A stretch of 64,000 nt of DNA. It comes from Polaromonas sp. AER18D-145 (GTDB taxonomy: Bacteria > Pseudomonadota > Gammaproteobacteria > Burkholderiales > Burkholderiaceae_C). The notes beneath the pieces were generated by a model. That model did no database searches and was not told where the DNA came from. It saw nothing but the letters and a program-made list of their open reading frames with translations. Positions 24,666 through 31,934 of the stretch are shown here, piece by piece. Position 1 is the first letter of the stretch; every line of letters begins with the position of its first letter. Position numbers and translations under genes: made by a program. The DNA lies in assembly GCF_002379095.1 (NCBI RefSeq), contig NZ_NBZV01000025.1:1-64000 (forward strand). Reading direction: 5' to 3'.

Positions 24666-25721
24666 TTACAACCATCCGTCCCGCAGCAGCATCACGGCAA
24701 ACAGCACGAAGAGGCCTATCCAGGTGGTAGTGGCGACCATCAGGAAAGCCTGCTGCCAGCCCGATCGCGCCAGGTGGATGAACGAAGTTTTCATGCCAAG
24801 CGCCGCCACGCCCACCATCAGGCAGCTTCGGGAGCCTTCGTTGAGCGCCGACTGCGCCGTGGGGGATAACCAGCCCATGGAATTCAAGACCATGAGGATA
24901 AGGAATAAAAGAAGAAACCCAGGAATCAACGCAGCCGGCCGTGCGATGCCGACAGGTGCGCGCGGCGCGGCCTTGCGCACGGCCACAGAAATGACCAGAA
25001 CTGCCAGCGGCAACAGGCTGACGCGGAGCAGCTTGATGATCGATGCGGCATCGCCGGTTTCCGGACCCAGGGCATAGCCGGCCACGATGACCTGGGCCAC
25101 GTCGTGAATAGTGCCTCCGATAAACAGGCCCGCCAACGCCGGCGGCAAGGCCAGTGCGCTGGCGATCAGCGGATACAGCAGCATGGCCAGGGTGGAAAGC
25201 AGGGTTGCCAGCACCACGACCGCCAGTGTGTCGCGCTCCACAGCTTCATTTCGGGGCAGCACCGCGGCGATGGCCAGCGCGGCTGAAGCGCCGCAGATGG
25301 CCGTCGCCCCACCAGCCAGCACGCCCAGACTGCGGGAGAGCCCGAGGCGCCTGGCCAGGAGCAGGCCGCAAAGCAGGGTTGTCGCGACTGCGCCTGTTAG
25401 CAGCAGCGCGGTGGTCCAGCCCAGGTCGGCAATCTGGCCGAATGTGATGCGCGCGCCCAGCAGGCCCACACCCAGCCGCAGGACCGTGCTGCCGCAGGCC
25501 TGCACGCCAGGGGCGGTGCGGATCTCATGGCTGAGGTAATGCAGGGCGGTACCGAACAGCAGGGCGTAGAGCATGGGCGGCCCGCCATGCAGCCCGGCCG
25601 CATGGCTCGCGGCAAGCGCGATCAGAACGCATATCATCCCGCCCGGCAGCATGGTGCCGGTCCGAAGAGCCTGGGCCTGCCAGCCAGCAAGATGCATGAC
25701 GCGCAGCATCAGCGCGCGCAC
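24666..25721 (-). CDS. YeiH/UPF0324 membrane protein, putative sulfate/sulfite exporter
   Basis: 351 residues and about ten helices. The family signature is visible in VLRLGVGLLGARITFGQI, GGATAICGASAALAIA (a conserved GGTSICGASA-like loop), HDVAQVIVAGYALG and GVAALGMKTSF. UPF0324 members are often annotated as sulfate exporters and occur beside genes that release sulfite or sulfate from sulfonates. The GTG at 25721 has AAGGA six bases upstream; an ATG four codons in is the alternative. It begins 10 bases after the ferredoxin reductase gene, inside the AprA-like/ABC operon. Confidence 0.82.
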   Translation of the reverse strand: MRALMLRVMHLAGWQAQALRTGTMLPGGMICVLIALAASHAAGLHGGPPMLYALLFGTALHYLSHEIRTAPGVQACGSTVLRLGVGLLGARITFGQIADLGWTTALLLTGAVATTLLCGLLLARRLGLSRSLGVLAGGATAICGASAALAIAAVLPRNEAVERDTLAVVVLATLLSTLAMLLYPLIASALALPPALAGLFIGGTIHDVAQVIVAGYALGPETGDAASIIKLLRVSLLPLAVLVISVAVRKAAPRAPVGIARPAALIPGFLLLFLILMVLNSMGWLSPTAQSALNEGSRSCLMVGVAALGMKTSFIHLARSGWQQAFLMVATTTWIGLFVLFAVMLLRDGWL

Positions 25722-25731
25722 AGCAGGTCCT

Positions 25732-26505
25732 TCATTTGTCGACGAAGGCGCGTTCGATCACATAGTGCCCCGGGTGGCTCATGTTGCCCTCGCCCAGGCC
25801 CAGTTTGTCGAGCAGCGTCCGGGTGTCGCGCAGCATTTCCGGGCTGCCGCACAGCATGAAGCGGTCGTTTTCATGATGCAGGGGGGGCAGGCCCAGGTCG
25901 TGCGGGATCTGGCCGGTTTCCAGCAGCGGAGGAATCCGTCCCTGATGGCGAAACGCCTCGCGCGTAACGGTCGGGTAGTACAACAGTTTGCGGGACGCCT
26001 GTTCGCCGAGCCACTCATTCTTCGGTAAATCCTGCGTGATGAGTTTGTCGTAGGCGAGCTCCTGCACGTGCCTGCAACCATGTACAAGCACAACCTTTTC
26101 GTAATACTCATAGACCTCAGGGTCGCGGATCACGCTCATGAACGGCGCCAGGCCGGTGCCAGTGGAGAGCAGATACAGATGGCGCCCTGGCAGCAGGTTT
26201 TGTGTCAACAGCGTGCCCGATGCCTTGCGTCCGACCAGCACGGAGTCACCCACCCGAATGTGCTGAAGACGCGAGGTCAGCGGGCCATCAGGCACCTTGA
26301 TGCTCAGAAACTCCAGCGTTTCCTCATAGTGCGGGCTGACCATGCTGTAGGCGCGCAGCAGCGGCCTGCCGTCGATCGTGAGTCCGATCATCGTGAACTG
26401 GCCGCTTTGATAGCGAAAGCCCGGGTCACGCGTGGTGGTGAAGGAAAAGAGTCTGTCAGTCCAGTGATGAACCGACAGCACTTTGGCTTCAAACAAGTTG
26501 CTCAT
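25732..26505 (-). CDS. fpr: Ferredoxin-NADP reductase
   Basis: 257 residues. RAYSMVSPHYEETLEF is the FAD-binding R-x-Y-S motif, STGTGLAPFMSVIRDPEVYE the NADP-binding part (GTGLAPF), and FMLCGSPEML with the C-terminal YVIERAFVDK complete the family pattern. It exchanges electrons between NADPH and ferredoxin or flavodoxin in the cytoplasm. The ATG at 26505 overlaps the stop of the DUF971 gene (ATGA). Its place in this operon, with two ferredoxins and an AprA-like flavoprotein, suggests it is the dedicated electron supply or sink of that system. Confidence 0.92.
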   Translation of the reverse strand: MSNLFEAKVLSVHHWTDRLFSFTTTRDPGFRYQSGQFTMIGLTIDGRPLLRAYSMVSPHYEETLEFLSIKVPDGPLTSRLQHIRVGDSVLVGRKASGTLLTQNLLPGRHLYLLSTGTGLAPFMSVIRDPEVYEYYEKVVLVHGCRHVQELAYDKLITQDLPKNEWLGEQASRKLLYYPTVTREAFRHQGRIPPLLETGQIPHDLGLPPLHHENDRFMLCGSPEMLRDTRTLLDKLGLGEGNMSHPGHYVIERAFVDK

Positions 26506-26822
26506 GATCGGGTTCCTGAATGCGGAGTCAAGGAAAGTTCGTGCAGATAAGGCCACGGATAGATGCCGCGGTCATGGCCGTCGTCAAAGCACAGTTGCAG
26601 GCCGAGCTCGCCCACCGAGTGCAGGTCCATCAGGCGGATGTCGGTTGACGTGGTCGGGCCCAGCCCGGCACGCCGCAGCTTTTCGCATGCAGCACAGCGG
26701 CAAGCACAACGCAACGCGTGGGAACTCAGACTCGCCTGAAGGCCGTTGCTCCAGCGCACGGCCAGTTGCCCGGACGCCTGGTGATGCACGACGTCGAGGG
26801 GGTGAACGACCGCGCCGGTCAT
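26502..26822 (-). CDS. DUF971 (GBBH-like N-terminal domain) protein
   Basis: 106 residues. LDVVHHQASGQLAVRWSNG, the cysteine group LRCACRCAACE and GLQLCFDDGHDRGIYPW match DUF971, the domain found at the N-terminus of gamma-butyrobetaine dioxygenase and alone in many bacteria. The cysteines are normally zinc ligands. Stand-alone DUF971 proteins are often near iron-sulfur or Mrp-type genes, but their function is unknown. It overlaps the ABC ATPase stop by one base and the ferredoxin reductase start by four. Confidence 0.8.
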   Translation of the reverse strand: MTGAVVHPLDVVHHQASGQLAVRWSNGLQASLSSHALRCACRCAACEKLRRAGLGPTTSTDIRLMDLHSVGELGLQLCFDDGHDRGIYPWPYLHELSLTPHSGTRS

Positions 26823-27703
26823 CAGACAATGCCCTCCACGCCTTGCGGACCCATTTCAGTGCTCAGCCCGGCCAGTCCGCCCTCTTTAAGCTCGCCGCCC
26901 ATCGCGGCCAGGCTCTCTTCCCGGATCAAGCCCTTGATGGCTTTAACCATGGCGGCGAACTCCGGGGTAGCCGTCATTTCGGGAGTGCGCGGGCGTGGCA
27001 GCGGCACGACGATCTCGGACTTCACGCGGCCTGGGCGTGCCGTCATCACGTAAATGCGGTCTGACAGAAAGATCGCTTCGTCGATGTCGTGCGTGATGAA
27101 CAGCACCGAGATGCGCAGGCGTTGCCACATGTTGGTCAGAATTTCCTGCATCACGACGCGGGTTTGCGAGTCGAGCGCACCGAAAGGTTCATCCATCAGC
27201 AATACCTGCGGGCTGGTGGACAATGCGCGCACGATGCCCACCCGTTGCTTCATGCCGCCAGAAAGCTGGTCAGGGTAGTGGTTCTCGAAGTGCAGCAATC
27301 CCGCCAGACCGAGCAGCGTGCGTGCGCGTTTTTCCCGCTCGTTGGCCGAAACACCCTTGATCTTCAGGCCGAACTCGACATTCTTGCGTACCGTCATCCA
27401 GGGGAAGAGAGAGTATTGCTGGAACACCACGCCGCGGTCAGACCCGGGGCGTTCGATCCGCACACCATCGAGCAGGGCCTCGCCCGAACTGGGCTGCACG
27501 AAGCCGGCCGCCACATTGAGCAAACTGGATTTGCCGCATCCCGAAGGTCCGATTAGCGAAACGAACTCACCGGGTTGCACATGGATCGACACGCCATCGA
27601 CAGCCTCGATCGCCGTGCCATTGACCTTGAATCGAATGAAAACGTCGTGCATTTCGACGTGGCCCTGGACGGCCGACTTCTGCCTTGATGCGACCGCGTT
27701 CAT
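26822..27703 (-). CDS. ABC transporter ATP-binding protein, nitrate/sulfonate/taurine type
   Basis: 293 residues. Walker A GPSGCGKSS near residue 54, Q-loop VVFQQYSLFPW, signature LSGGMKQRVGIVRAL, Walker B LLMDEPFGALD and the switch histidine in FITHDIDEAIF are all present. The class is that of SsuB/TauB/NrtC. A C-terminal extension of about 40 residues (after RPRTPEM) is longer than in SsuB. The ATG at 27703 overlaps the permease stop (ATGA), so the three importer genes are translationally coupled. Confidence 0.93.
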   Translation of the reverse strand: MNAVASRQKSAVQGHVEMHDVFIRFKVNGTAIEAVDGVSIHVQPGEFVSLIGPSGCGKSSLLNVAAGFVQPSSGEALLDGVRIERPGSDRGVVFQQYSLFPWMTVRKNVEFGLKIKGVSANEREKRARTLLGLAGLLHFENHYPDQLSGGMKQRVGIVRALSTSPQVLLMDEPFGALDSQTRVVMQEILTNMWQRLRISVLFITHDIDEAIFLSDRIYVMTARPGRVKSEIVVPLPRPRTPEMTATPEFAAMVKAIKGLIREESLAAMGGELKEGGLAGLSTEMGPQGVEGIV

Positions 27704-28722
27704 GAACGTGCTCCGTTGGACGAAGACGCAATCCAGGGCATGGCCACACGGGAGGCCAGCCTGATGGCGCTGCTGCACATCAACCCAAGAATGCCAATGG
27801 TGATCATGCCGAGCGCAATTTCGGCGTAAGAAATCAGCGAATACGCCTCCCAGGTGAAATAGCCAATCCCGAACTGGCCGGAGATCATTTCGGCGGCAAT
27901 CAGCGATACCCAGGCCACCCCCATGCCCACGGCCAGCCCGGTGAAAATGTGTGGCAGTGCGCCGGGCAACACCACTTCAAACAGCAGCGTCGGCTCCCTC
28001 GCTCCCAGTGAGCGGGCCGCCCGCAACAGTACCGGATCGATCGCCTCCACCCCATGGATGCTGTTGAGCAGGATGGGAAAAAACGCGCCCAGGAAAGTAA
28101 TGAAAACGATGCTGACCTCGTTGCTGGGCCACAGCATGATGGACATCGGAACCCAGGCAATGGCCGGGATCGGGCGGAACACCTCCAGCGCTGGCATGCT
28201 GATCTGGCGTGCCCAGCGGTAGCGGCCGATCAGCAACCCAAGGCCTATTCCCAATGCCGCTGCCACCGCAAAGCCCAGCAGGATGCGACGTACGCTGATG
28301 CCGATATTGGTGATGAACCTGGTTGAACGGTTAACCTCCAGCACCTTGTCGAACACATCGGCCGGACTCGGTATGTTGTTGAACCGGACGTAGAAATCCA
28401 GCTTGTAATAAGTGGCCAGATGCCATGCAAGCAACACGCCGCCGACGGACACGACCGCCATCAGCCAAGCGGGTAGCTGCGTCCGCACCCACATCAGGAG
28501 CCGGTTGGGTTCGACCGGACGTGGGGCGGCAAGCTCCGTCACGCGGGATGGCGCATCGGGAGCGCTGACTGCGGCAGGTTTGATCGAGGGTATTCCGGCA
28601 ATGACCAGCGTCGCCCGACCGCGCGTTTCGGTGGTCGCACCAGGCTGAACTGGCGGCGTATCGATGCCCTGCGGGAAGCCCGCGCGGTCCGGGCTGGCGT
28701 CAACAAGAGTGGCGGCGTGCAT
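27700..28722 (-). CDS. ABC transporter permease, nitrate/sulfonate/taurine type
   Basis: 340 residues with about six helices. The EAA loop is ARSLGAREPTLLFEVVLPGA near residue 245, as in SsuC/TauC. It has an unusual N-terminal extension of about 80 residues rich in proline and alanine before the first helix (LPAWLMAVVSVGGVLLAWH). The inner-membrane partner would be the ATPase encoded next and the binding protein encoded before it, four bases upstream. Substrate is not determinable from the permease. Confidence 0.92.
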   Translation of the reverse strand: MHAATLVDASPDRAGFPQGIDTPPVQPGATTETRGRATLVIAGIPSIKPAAVSAPDAPSRVTELAAPRPVEPNRLLMWVRTQLPAWLMAVVSVGGVLLAWHLATYYKLDFYVRFNNIPSPADVFDKVLEVNRSTRFITNIGISVRRILLGFAVAAALGIGLGLLIGRYRWARQISMPALEVFRPIPAIAWVPMSIMLWPSNEVSIVFITFLGAFFPILLNSIHGVEAIDPVLLRAARSLGAREPTLLFEVVLPGALPHIFTGLAVGMGVAWVSLIAAEMISGQFGIGYFTWEAYSLISYAEIALGMITIGILGLMCSSAIRLASRVAMPWIASSSNGARS

Positions 28723-28725
28723 GGG

Positions 28726-30207
28726 TCACTTCCCGCTGGTGGCTAAAGCAAGCGCCGGCGCCGAGAGGACAAGTGCTTCCGCGTAGGTCGCCAGCTTGCC
28801 GCCATTGCGAGCGGCAAAAACCTCGGCATCCTTTTTCAGCAGAAAGGGCACCATCTGGACTGCCCTGGGGTTGCTCGAGTCGACCGCGTAGAAGGCCTTG
28901 TCGGCAAAGACCTTGATGCCCAGTTCCTTGTCGAAGAGGTAGGCCACTGCAACTTTTTTTCCTTCCGACTGGTACTGGCGGATGCCTGCAAGAAGACAGC
29001 TCGGCGAGCTGACGGGAACGATGCTGCCGCCTTCCAGCCAAATCTCCCCAGCGTCTTTTGGAAGTGTCACCATTCGCTTGCAGATGGGGTCTTTGCCCTG
29101 GATGTCGTAATTGGCAAGCGTCTGCTTTTGTGCTTCATAGTCCTGCCCGCGCTCCTTGAAGGCCTGGCGCACATACGTTTCGTTGACCCAGGCGTTGATG
29201 TCGAATTCCTTGACCCGGCCCAGCTTGCCGAGCACCCCGTGGGCAGTCCTGATGGTGTCGAGCCAGCGAGGCTTGATGCTCGGATCCAGTGTGTGGATGC
29301 CGCCCGGGCCAAGGAAGATATAGCCCACTTCCTTTTCAATTTTGGTCCATTCCTCGATCTTCTGCGTCGCCAGTGCTGGGTTTCTACGCACCCAATCGTT
29401 GGCTTCCATCAGGGCCTTGATGTAGGCGACGACCGCCTCGGGGTACTTCTCGGCGAAGTCCTTGCGCACGACCACGCCGTGGAAGGTGGGTATCTTGGTT
29501 TGCGCCCCATCGAAGATTTTTCGGGCAAAGCCACGGTAGGGCAACAGATCCGCGAACGGCACGAAATCACCGTGCGCGTCGATCTTTTTTTCCTGCAGGT
29601 TGGTGGTGCCCACTTCGGGGCTCTGGCTGACCAGGTTCCAGTAGCTGTCGGGCCAGCCGCGTTCCTGCATGGCCTGCAGCATCATGCCGTGGGCGGCCGA
29701 TCCGAAGGGAACCGACACGGTCTTGCCCTTCAGATCCGCCAACTCGTAGTAGGGGCTGTCCTTGTGGACCACCACACCGTTGCCAGAGCCAAATGCGTTG
29801 TAAGCAATGATGGCGACCAGTTGCGTCTCGTTGCCACGGTTCTGCTGGCCGGTGGCGCCATTGACCAGCAGCGGGTAGTCGCCCATCATGCCGATTTGCA
29901 GCTTGTTGGCCACCATGCCGTTGGTGACCGGCGGGCCAGAGGTGAAGTTCTGCCAGTCAAGCTTCCATTCGACGTTCTGGTACTTGCCGGTCTTCGGCAG
30001 GTATTTCTCCAGCAGCTTGAGTTCCTTGATGACAATGCCACCGGTGACGGTGTTGGTGGTGGTGTTCTGCGTGCCGATGCCGATGCTGACCACCTGTTTT
30101 TCCTGGGCCTGTAGCAACGCAGGCAGCAGGACAAGCGAGAGCAAGGCTGCGGGACGCCAGTAGCGGGTGGCCAGCGCGGAAAGCTGGGAGTGAAAAAATG
30201 AAGTCAT
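28726..30207 (-). CDS. ABC substrate-binding protein fused to a NosL-like domain
   Basis: 493 residues, about 150 more than SsuA or TauA. Residues 1-34 are a signal peptide (ending LLQAQE). Residues about 38-365 are a NrtA/SsuA/TauA-like fold (IGIGTQNTTTNTVTGG, QIGMMGDYPLLVNG, DLKGKTVSVPFGSAAHGM). From about 370 there is an extra domain with DPICKRMV (C376), SPSCLLAGIRQY (C404) and KDAEVFAARNGGKLATYAEA. This order (C-x-x-x-M-V, a C-L-L-A helix and a final GG-K-L-xx-F/Y-xEA) resembles NosL, the copper-binding accessory lipoprotein of nitrous oxide reductase. The fusion call is by eye and should be tested. Same operon as permease and ATPase. Confidence 0.85.
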   Translation of the reverse strand: MTSFFHSQLSALATRYWRPAALLSLVLLPALLQAQEKQVVSIGIGTQNTTTNTVTGGIVIKELKLLEKYLPKTGKYQNVEWKLDWQNFTSGPPVTNGMVANKLQIGMMGDYPLLVNGATGQQNRGNETQLVAIIAYNAFGSGNGVVVHKDSPYYELADLKGKTVSVPFGSAAHGMMLQAMQERGWPDSYWNLVSQSPEVGTTNLQEKKIDAHGDFVPFADLLPYRGFARKIFDGAQTKIPTFHGVVVRKDFAEKYPEAVVAYIKALMEANDWVRRNPALATQKIEEWTKIEKEVGYIFLGPGGIHTLDPSIKPRWLDTIRTAHGVLGKLGRVKEFDINAWVNETYVRQAFKERGQDYEAQKQTLANYDIQGKDPICKRMVTLPKDAGEIWLEGGSIVPVSSPSCLLAGIRQYQSEGKKVAVAYLFDKELGIKVFADKAFYAVDSSNPRAVQMVPFLLKKDAEVFAARNGGKLATYAEALVLSAPALALATSGK

Positions 30208-30281
30208 GAGGATCTCCAGGTTGGTTTCACGATATGTCGGTCAATGCAATTTCGATACCAGTTCGTCGTCTACTTCGCCGT

Positions 30282-30611
30282 TCAGGCGTTTTCTTCCAAT
30301 AAGGCCCTTTTGTCTTTACGTTCGGCCCAGTCGTCGGCATCCGCCAAAGGTTCGCGCGATGCGGTGATGACTGGCCATTTGGCGGCCAGCGCGACGTTCA
30401 ATGCCACATATTCGAACTGGTCGGACGGCAGGTCTTTTTCTTCGACGATGGCCTCGACCGGACACTCGGGAATGCACACACCGCAGTCAATGCACACGCC
30501 CGGATCGATCACCAGAAAATTCGGACCTTCGTGAAAACATTCCACCGGACAGACCGCGACGCAGTCGGTGTATTTGCAGCGAATGCAGGCCTGGGTGACG
30601 ACGTGGGTCAT
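30282..30611 (-). CDS. fdxA: FdxA-type 7Fe ferredoxin
   Basis: 109 residues beginning MTHVVTQACIRCKYTDC. The first cluster motif C-x2-C-x4-C-x3-CP and the second, CIDCGVCIPECP, together predict one [3Fe-4S] and one [4Fe-4S] centre. The remaining helical C-terminus (about 45 residues) is typical of FdxA. It would carry electrons at low potential in the cytoplasm. Gaps of 82 and 74 bases separate it from the HEAT gene and the binding-protein gene, but no terminator is visible, so it is probably in the operon. A longer upstream frame exists without support. Confidence 0.93.
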   Translation of the reverse strand: MTHVVTQACIRCKYTDCVAVCPVECFHEGPNFLVIDPGVCIDCGVCIPECPVEAIVEEKDLPSDQFEYVALNVALAAKWPVITASREPLADADDWAERKDKRALLEENA

Positions 30612-30693
30612 GATGCCTCCCGTCGGGCCGTCCGGAGGGAGGCGCATGCCCCACCCGTGGGCGAGGCAGCGGTGTAGCTCCAAACCAGGGGGC

Positions 30694-31671
30694 TCATGCT
30701 GCAACTCCGGGAGCACCGTTCATCTGAATGGACGTCAGTGCGAGCTTGGCCAGCTTCCGTACGTCCGGGTCACTGTCCTTCAGGGCGCGCTCCAGCGGTG
30801 CAATTCCGCGCGAGTCGCCTACCTCACCCAGGGCGATGACGGCCTCTTTGCGCAGGTTGCTCACCTCGTGCGTGGTGGCTTGGCCCAGTACCGGAACGGC
30901 TGCACGCGCCTTGAGCTTGCCAAGGCTGCGCGCGGCCTTCACACGGACCTGCCAATACGCGTCTTCCATCGCGTCGATCAGATCCGGCACGCCCAGCATT
31001 GAGCGCGTTTTACCGAAGGTGGTGGCTGCTTCCTCGCGCACCTGCCAGGCGCTGTCCGCCAGGGCACGGCTTAGCGCGGGGTGAACGCTGATTTCTGTCG
31101 ACTCGCTGGCATATCCCAAGGCCCCGACCGCCACCCTCCGCACCTCGGATTCCGGATCATGGGCCGCTGCCTGCGTCAACGCGGCAATGGCCTGCGGGAG
31201 TTTGAGGTAACCCAGCACACCGACTGCCTCACGCCGAACCGCTGCATCAGCGTGGGACAAAGCCTGCATGGCCGGCTCGAAGGCCTCTACGACCCGCAAA
31301 GCCTTGACGGCATGCAGTGCAGCCGCCTGAACGGATGGATCGGCATCCACCAGATAGGGCAGAAGGGGCGTGGCCGAGCCCGGCTGTTTGAGTTCCGCGA
31401 GCGTATAAGCCACGGCATCGCGCACGGCCGCATCACTGTCTTTGAGCAGCGGCACCAAAGCCTCCAGCACTTCCATGTCCTCGAAGCCCTCAAGTGCCTT
31501 GGCGGCTTCAAGCCGCACATGGGGATCAGTGTCGCCGAGCGCCGCGGTCAGCAGCGGCGCCACGTCGTCCTCCCCGTCGGTGTAAGGCAAGTCGATAACC
31601 GCCACGCGGCGTACCGCTGCATCCTCGCTACGCAAACGCTCGTGAATGCTGAGTTGAACAGGGTTGGCCAT
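30694..31671 (-). CDS. HEAT-repeat protein
   Basis: 325 residues made of about nine HEAT/PBS-lyase-type repeats of about 31 residues, each with the pattern D-x-x-V-R-x-x-A-x-x-A-L-G (for example DPHVRLEAAKALEGF, DAAVRREAVGVLGYL, YWQVRVKAARSLGKL, VSNLRKEAVIALGEV). No enzyme motif is seen and there is no signal peptide. HEAT proteins of this sort often act as scaffolds for phycobiliprotein lyases or iron-sulfur enzymes. It starts two bases after the AprB-like ferredoxin stop, so a structural or assembly role for the AprA/AprB-like pair is a reasonable inference. Confidence 0.88.
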   Translation of the reverse strand: MANPVQLSIHERLRSEDAAVRRVAVIDLPYTDGEDDVAPLLTAALGDTDPHVRLEAAKALEGFEDMEVLEALVPLLKDSDAAVRDAVAYTLAELKQPGSATPLLPYLVDADPSVQAAALHAVKALRVVEAFEPAMQALSHADAAVRREAVGVLGYLKLPQAIAALTQAAAHDPESEVRRVAVGALGYASESTEISVHPALSRALADSAWQVREEAATTFGKTRSMLGVPDLIDAMEDAYWQVRVKAARSLGKLKARAAVPVLGQATTHEVSNLRKEAVIALGEVGDSRGIAPLERALKDSDPDVRKLAKLALTSIQMNGAPGVAA

Positions 31672-31673
31672 GG

Positions 31674-31907
31674 TCACCTCACGAGGTAGGGAATGTTGAC
31701 GTGGACGGCCCCGGTCGGACAGTCCTTCTCGCATGGCATGCAGTACCAGCATTCGTCGAACTTCATGAATGCCTTGTTCTTGACGAAATCGATAGCCAGC
31801 ACGTCAAGCGGGCAAACGTCGACGCAGACGGTGCAGCCCTTGTCTGCGATGCACTTTTCTTCATCGACAACAACGGGCGCCTGGGTGCGTGTGATGGTTA
31901 TGGTCAT
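31674..31907 (-). CDS. AprB-like two-cluster 4Fe-4S ferredoxin
   Basis: 77 residues. CIADKGCTVCVDVCP and CWYCMPCEKDCP each supply four cysteines, the first with the longer C-x4-GC spacing found in adenylylsulfate reductase beta subunits. It has no C-terminal extension of AprB, so it is a minimal form. It follows the AprA-like gene by 27 bases and precedes the HEAT gene by two. It most likely binds the flavoprotein and passes electrons to or from FdxA. Function is inferred from context. Confidence 0.88.
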   Translation of the reverse strand: MTITITRTQAPVVVDEEKCIADKGCTVCVDVCPLDVLAIDFVKNKAFMKFDECWYCMPCEKDCPTGAVHVNIPYLVR

Positions 31908-31934
31908 GGCAGGTCCTTGATAGATGAGATGGGC

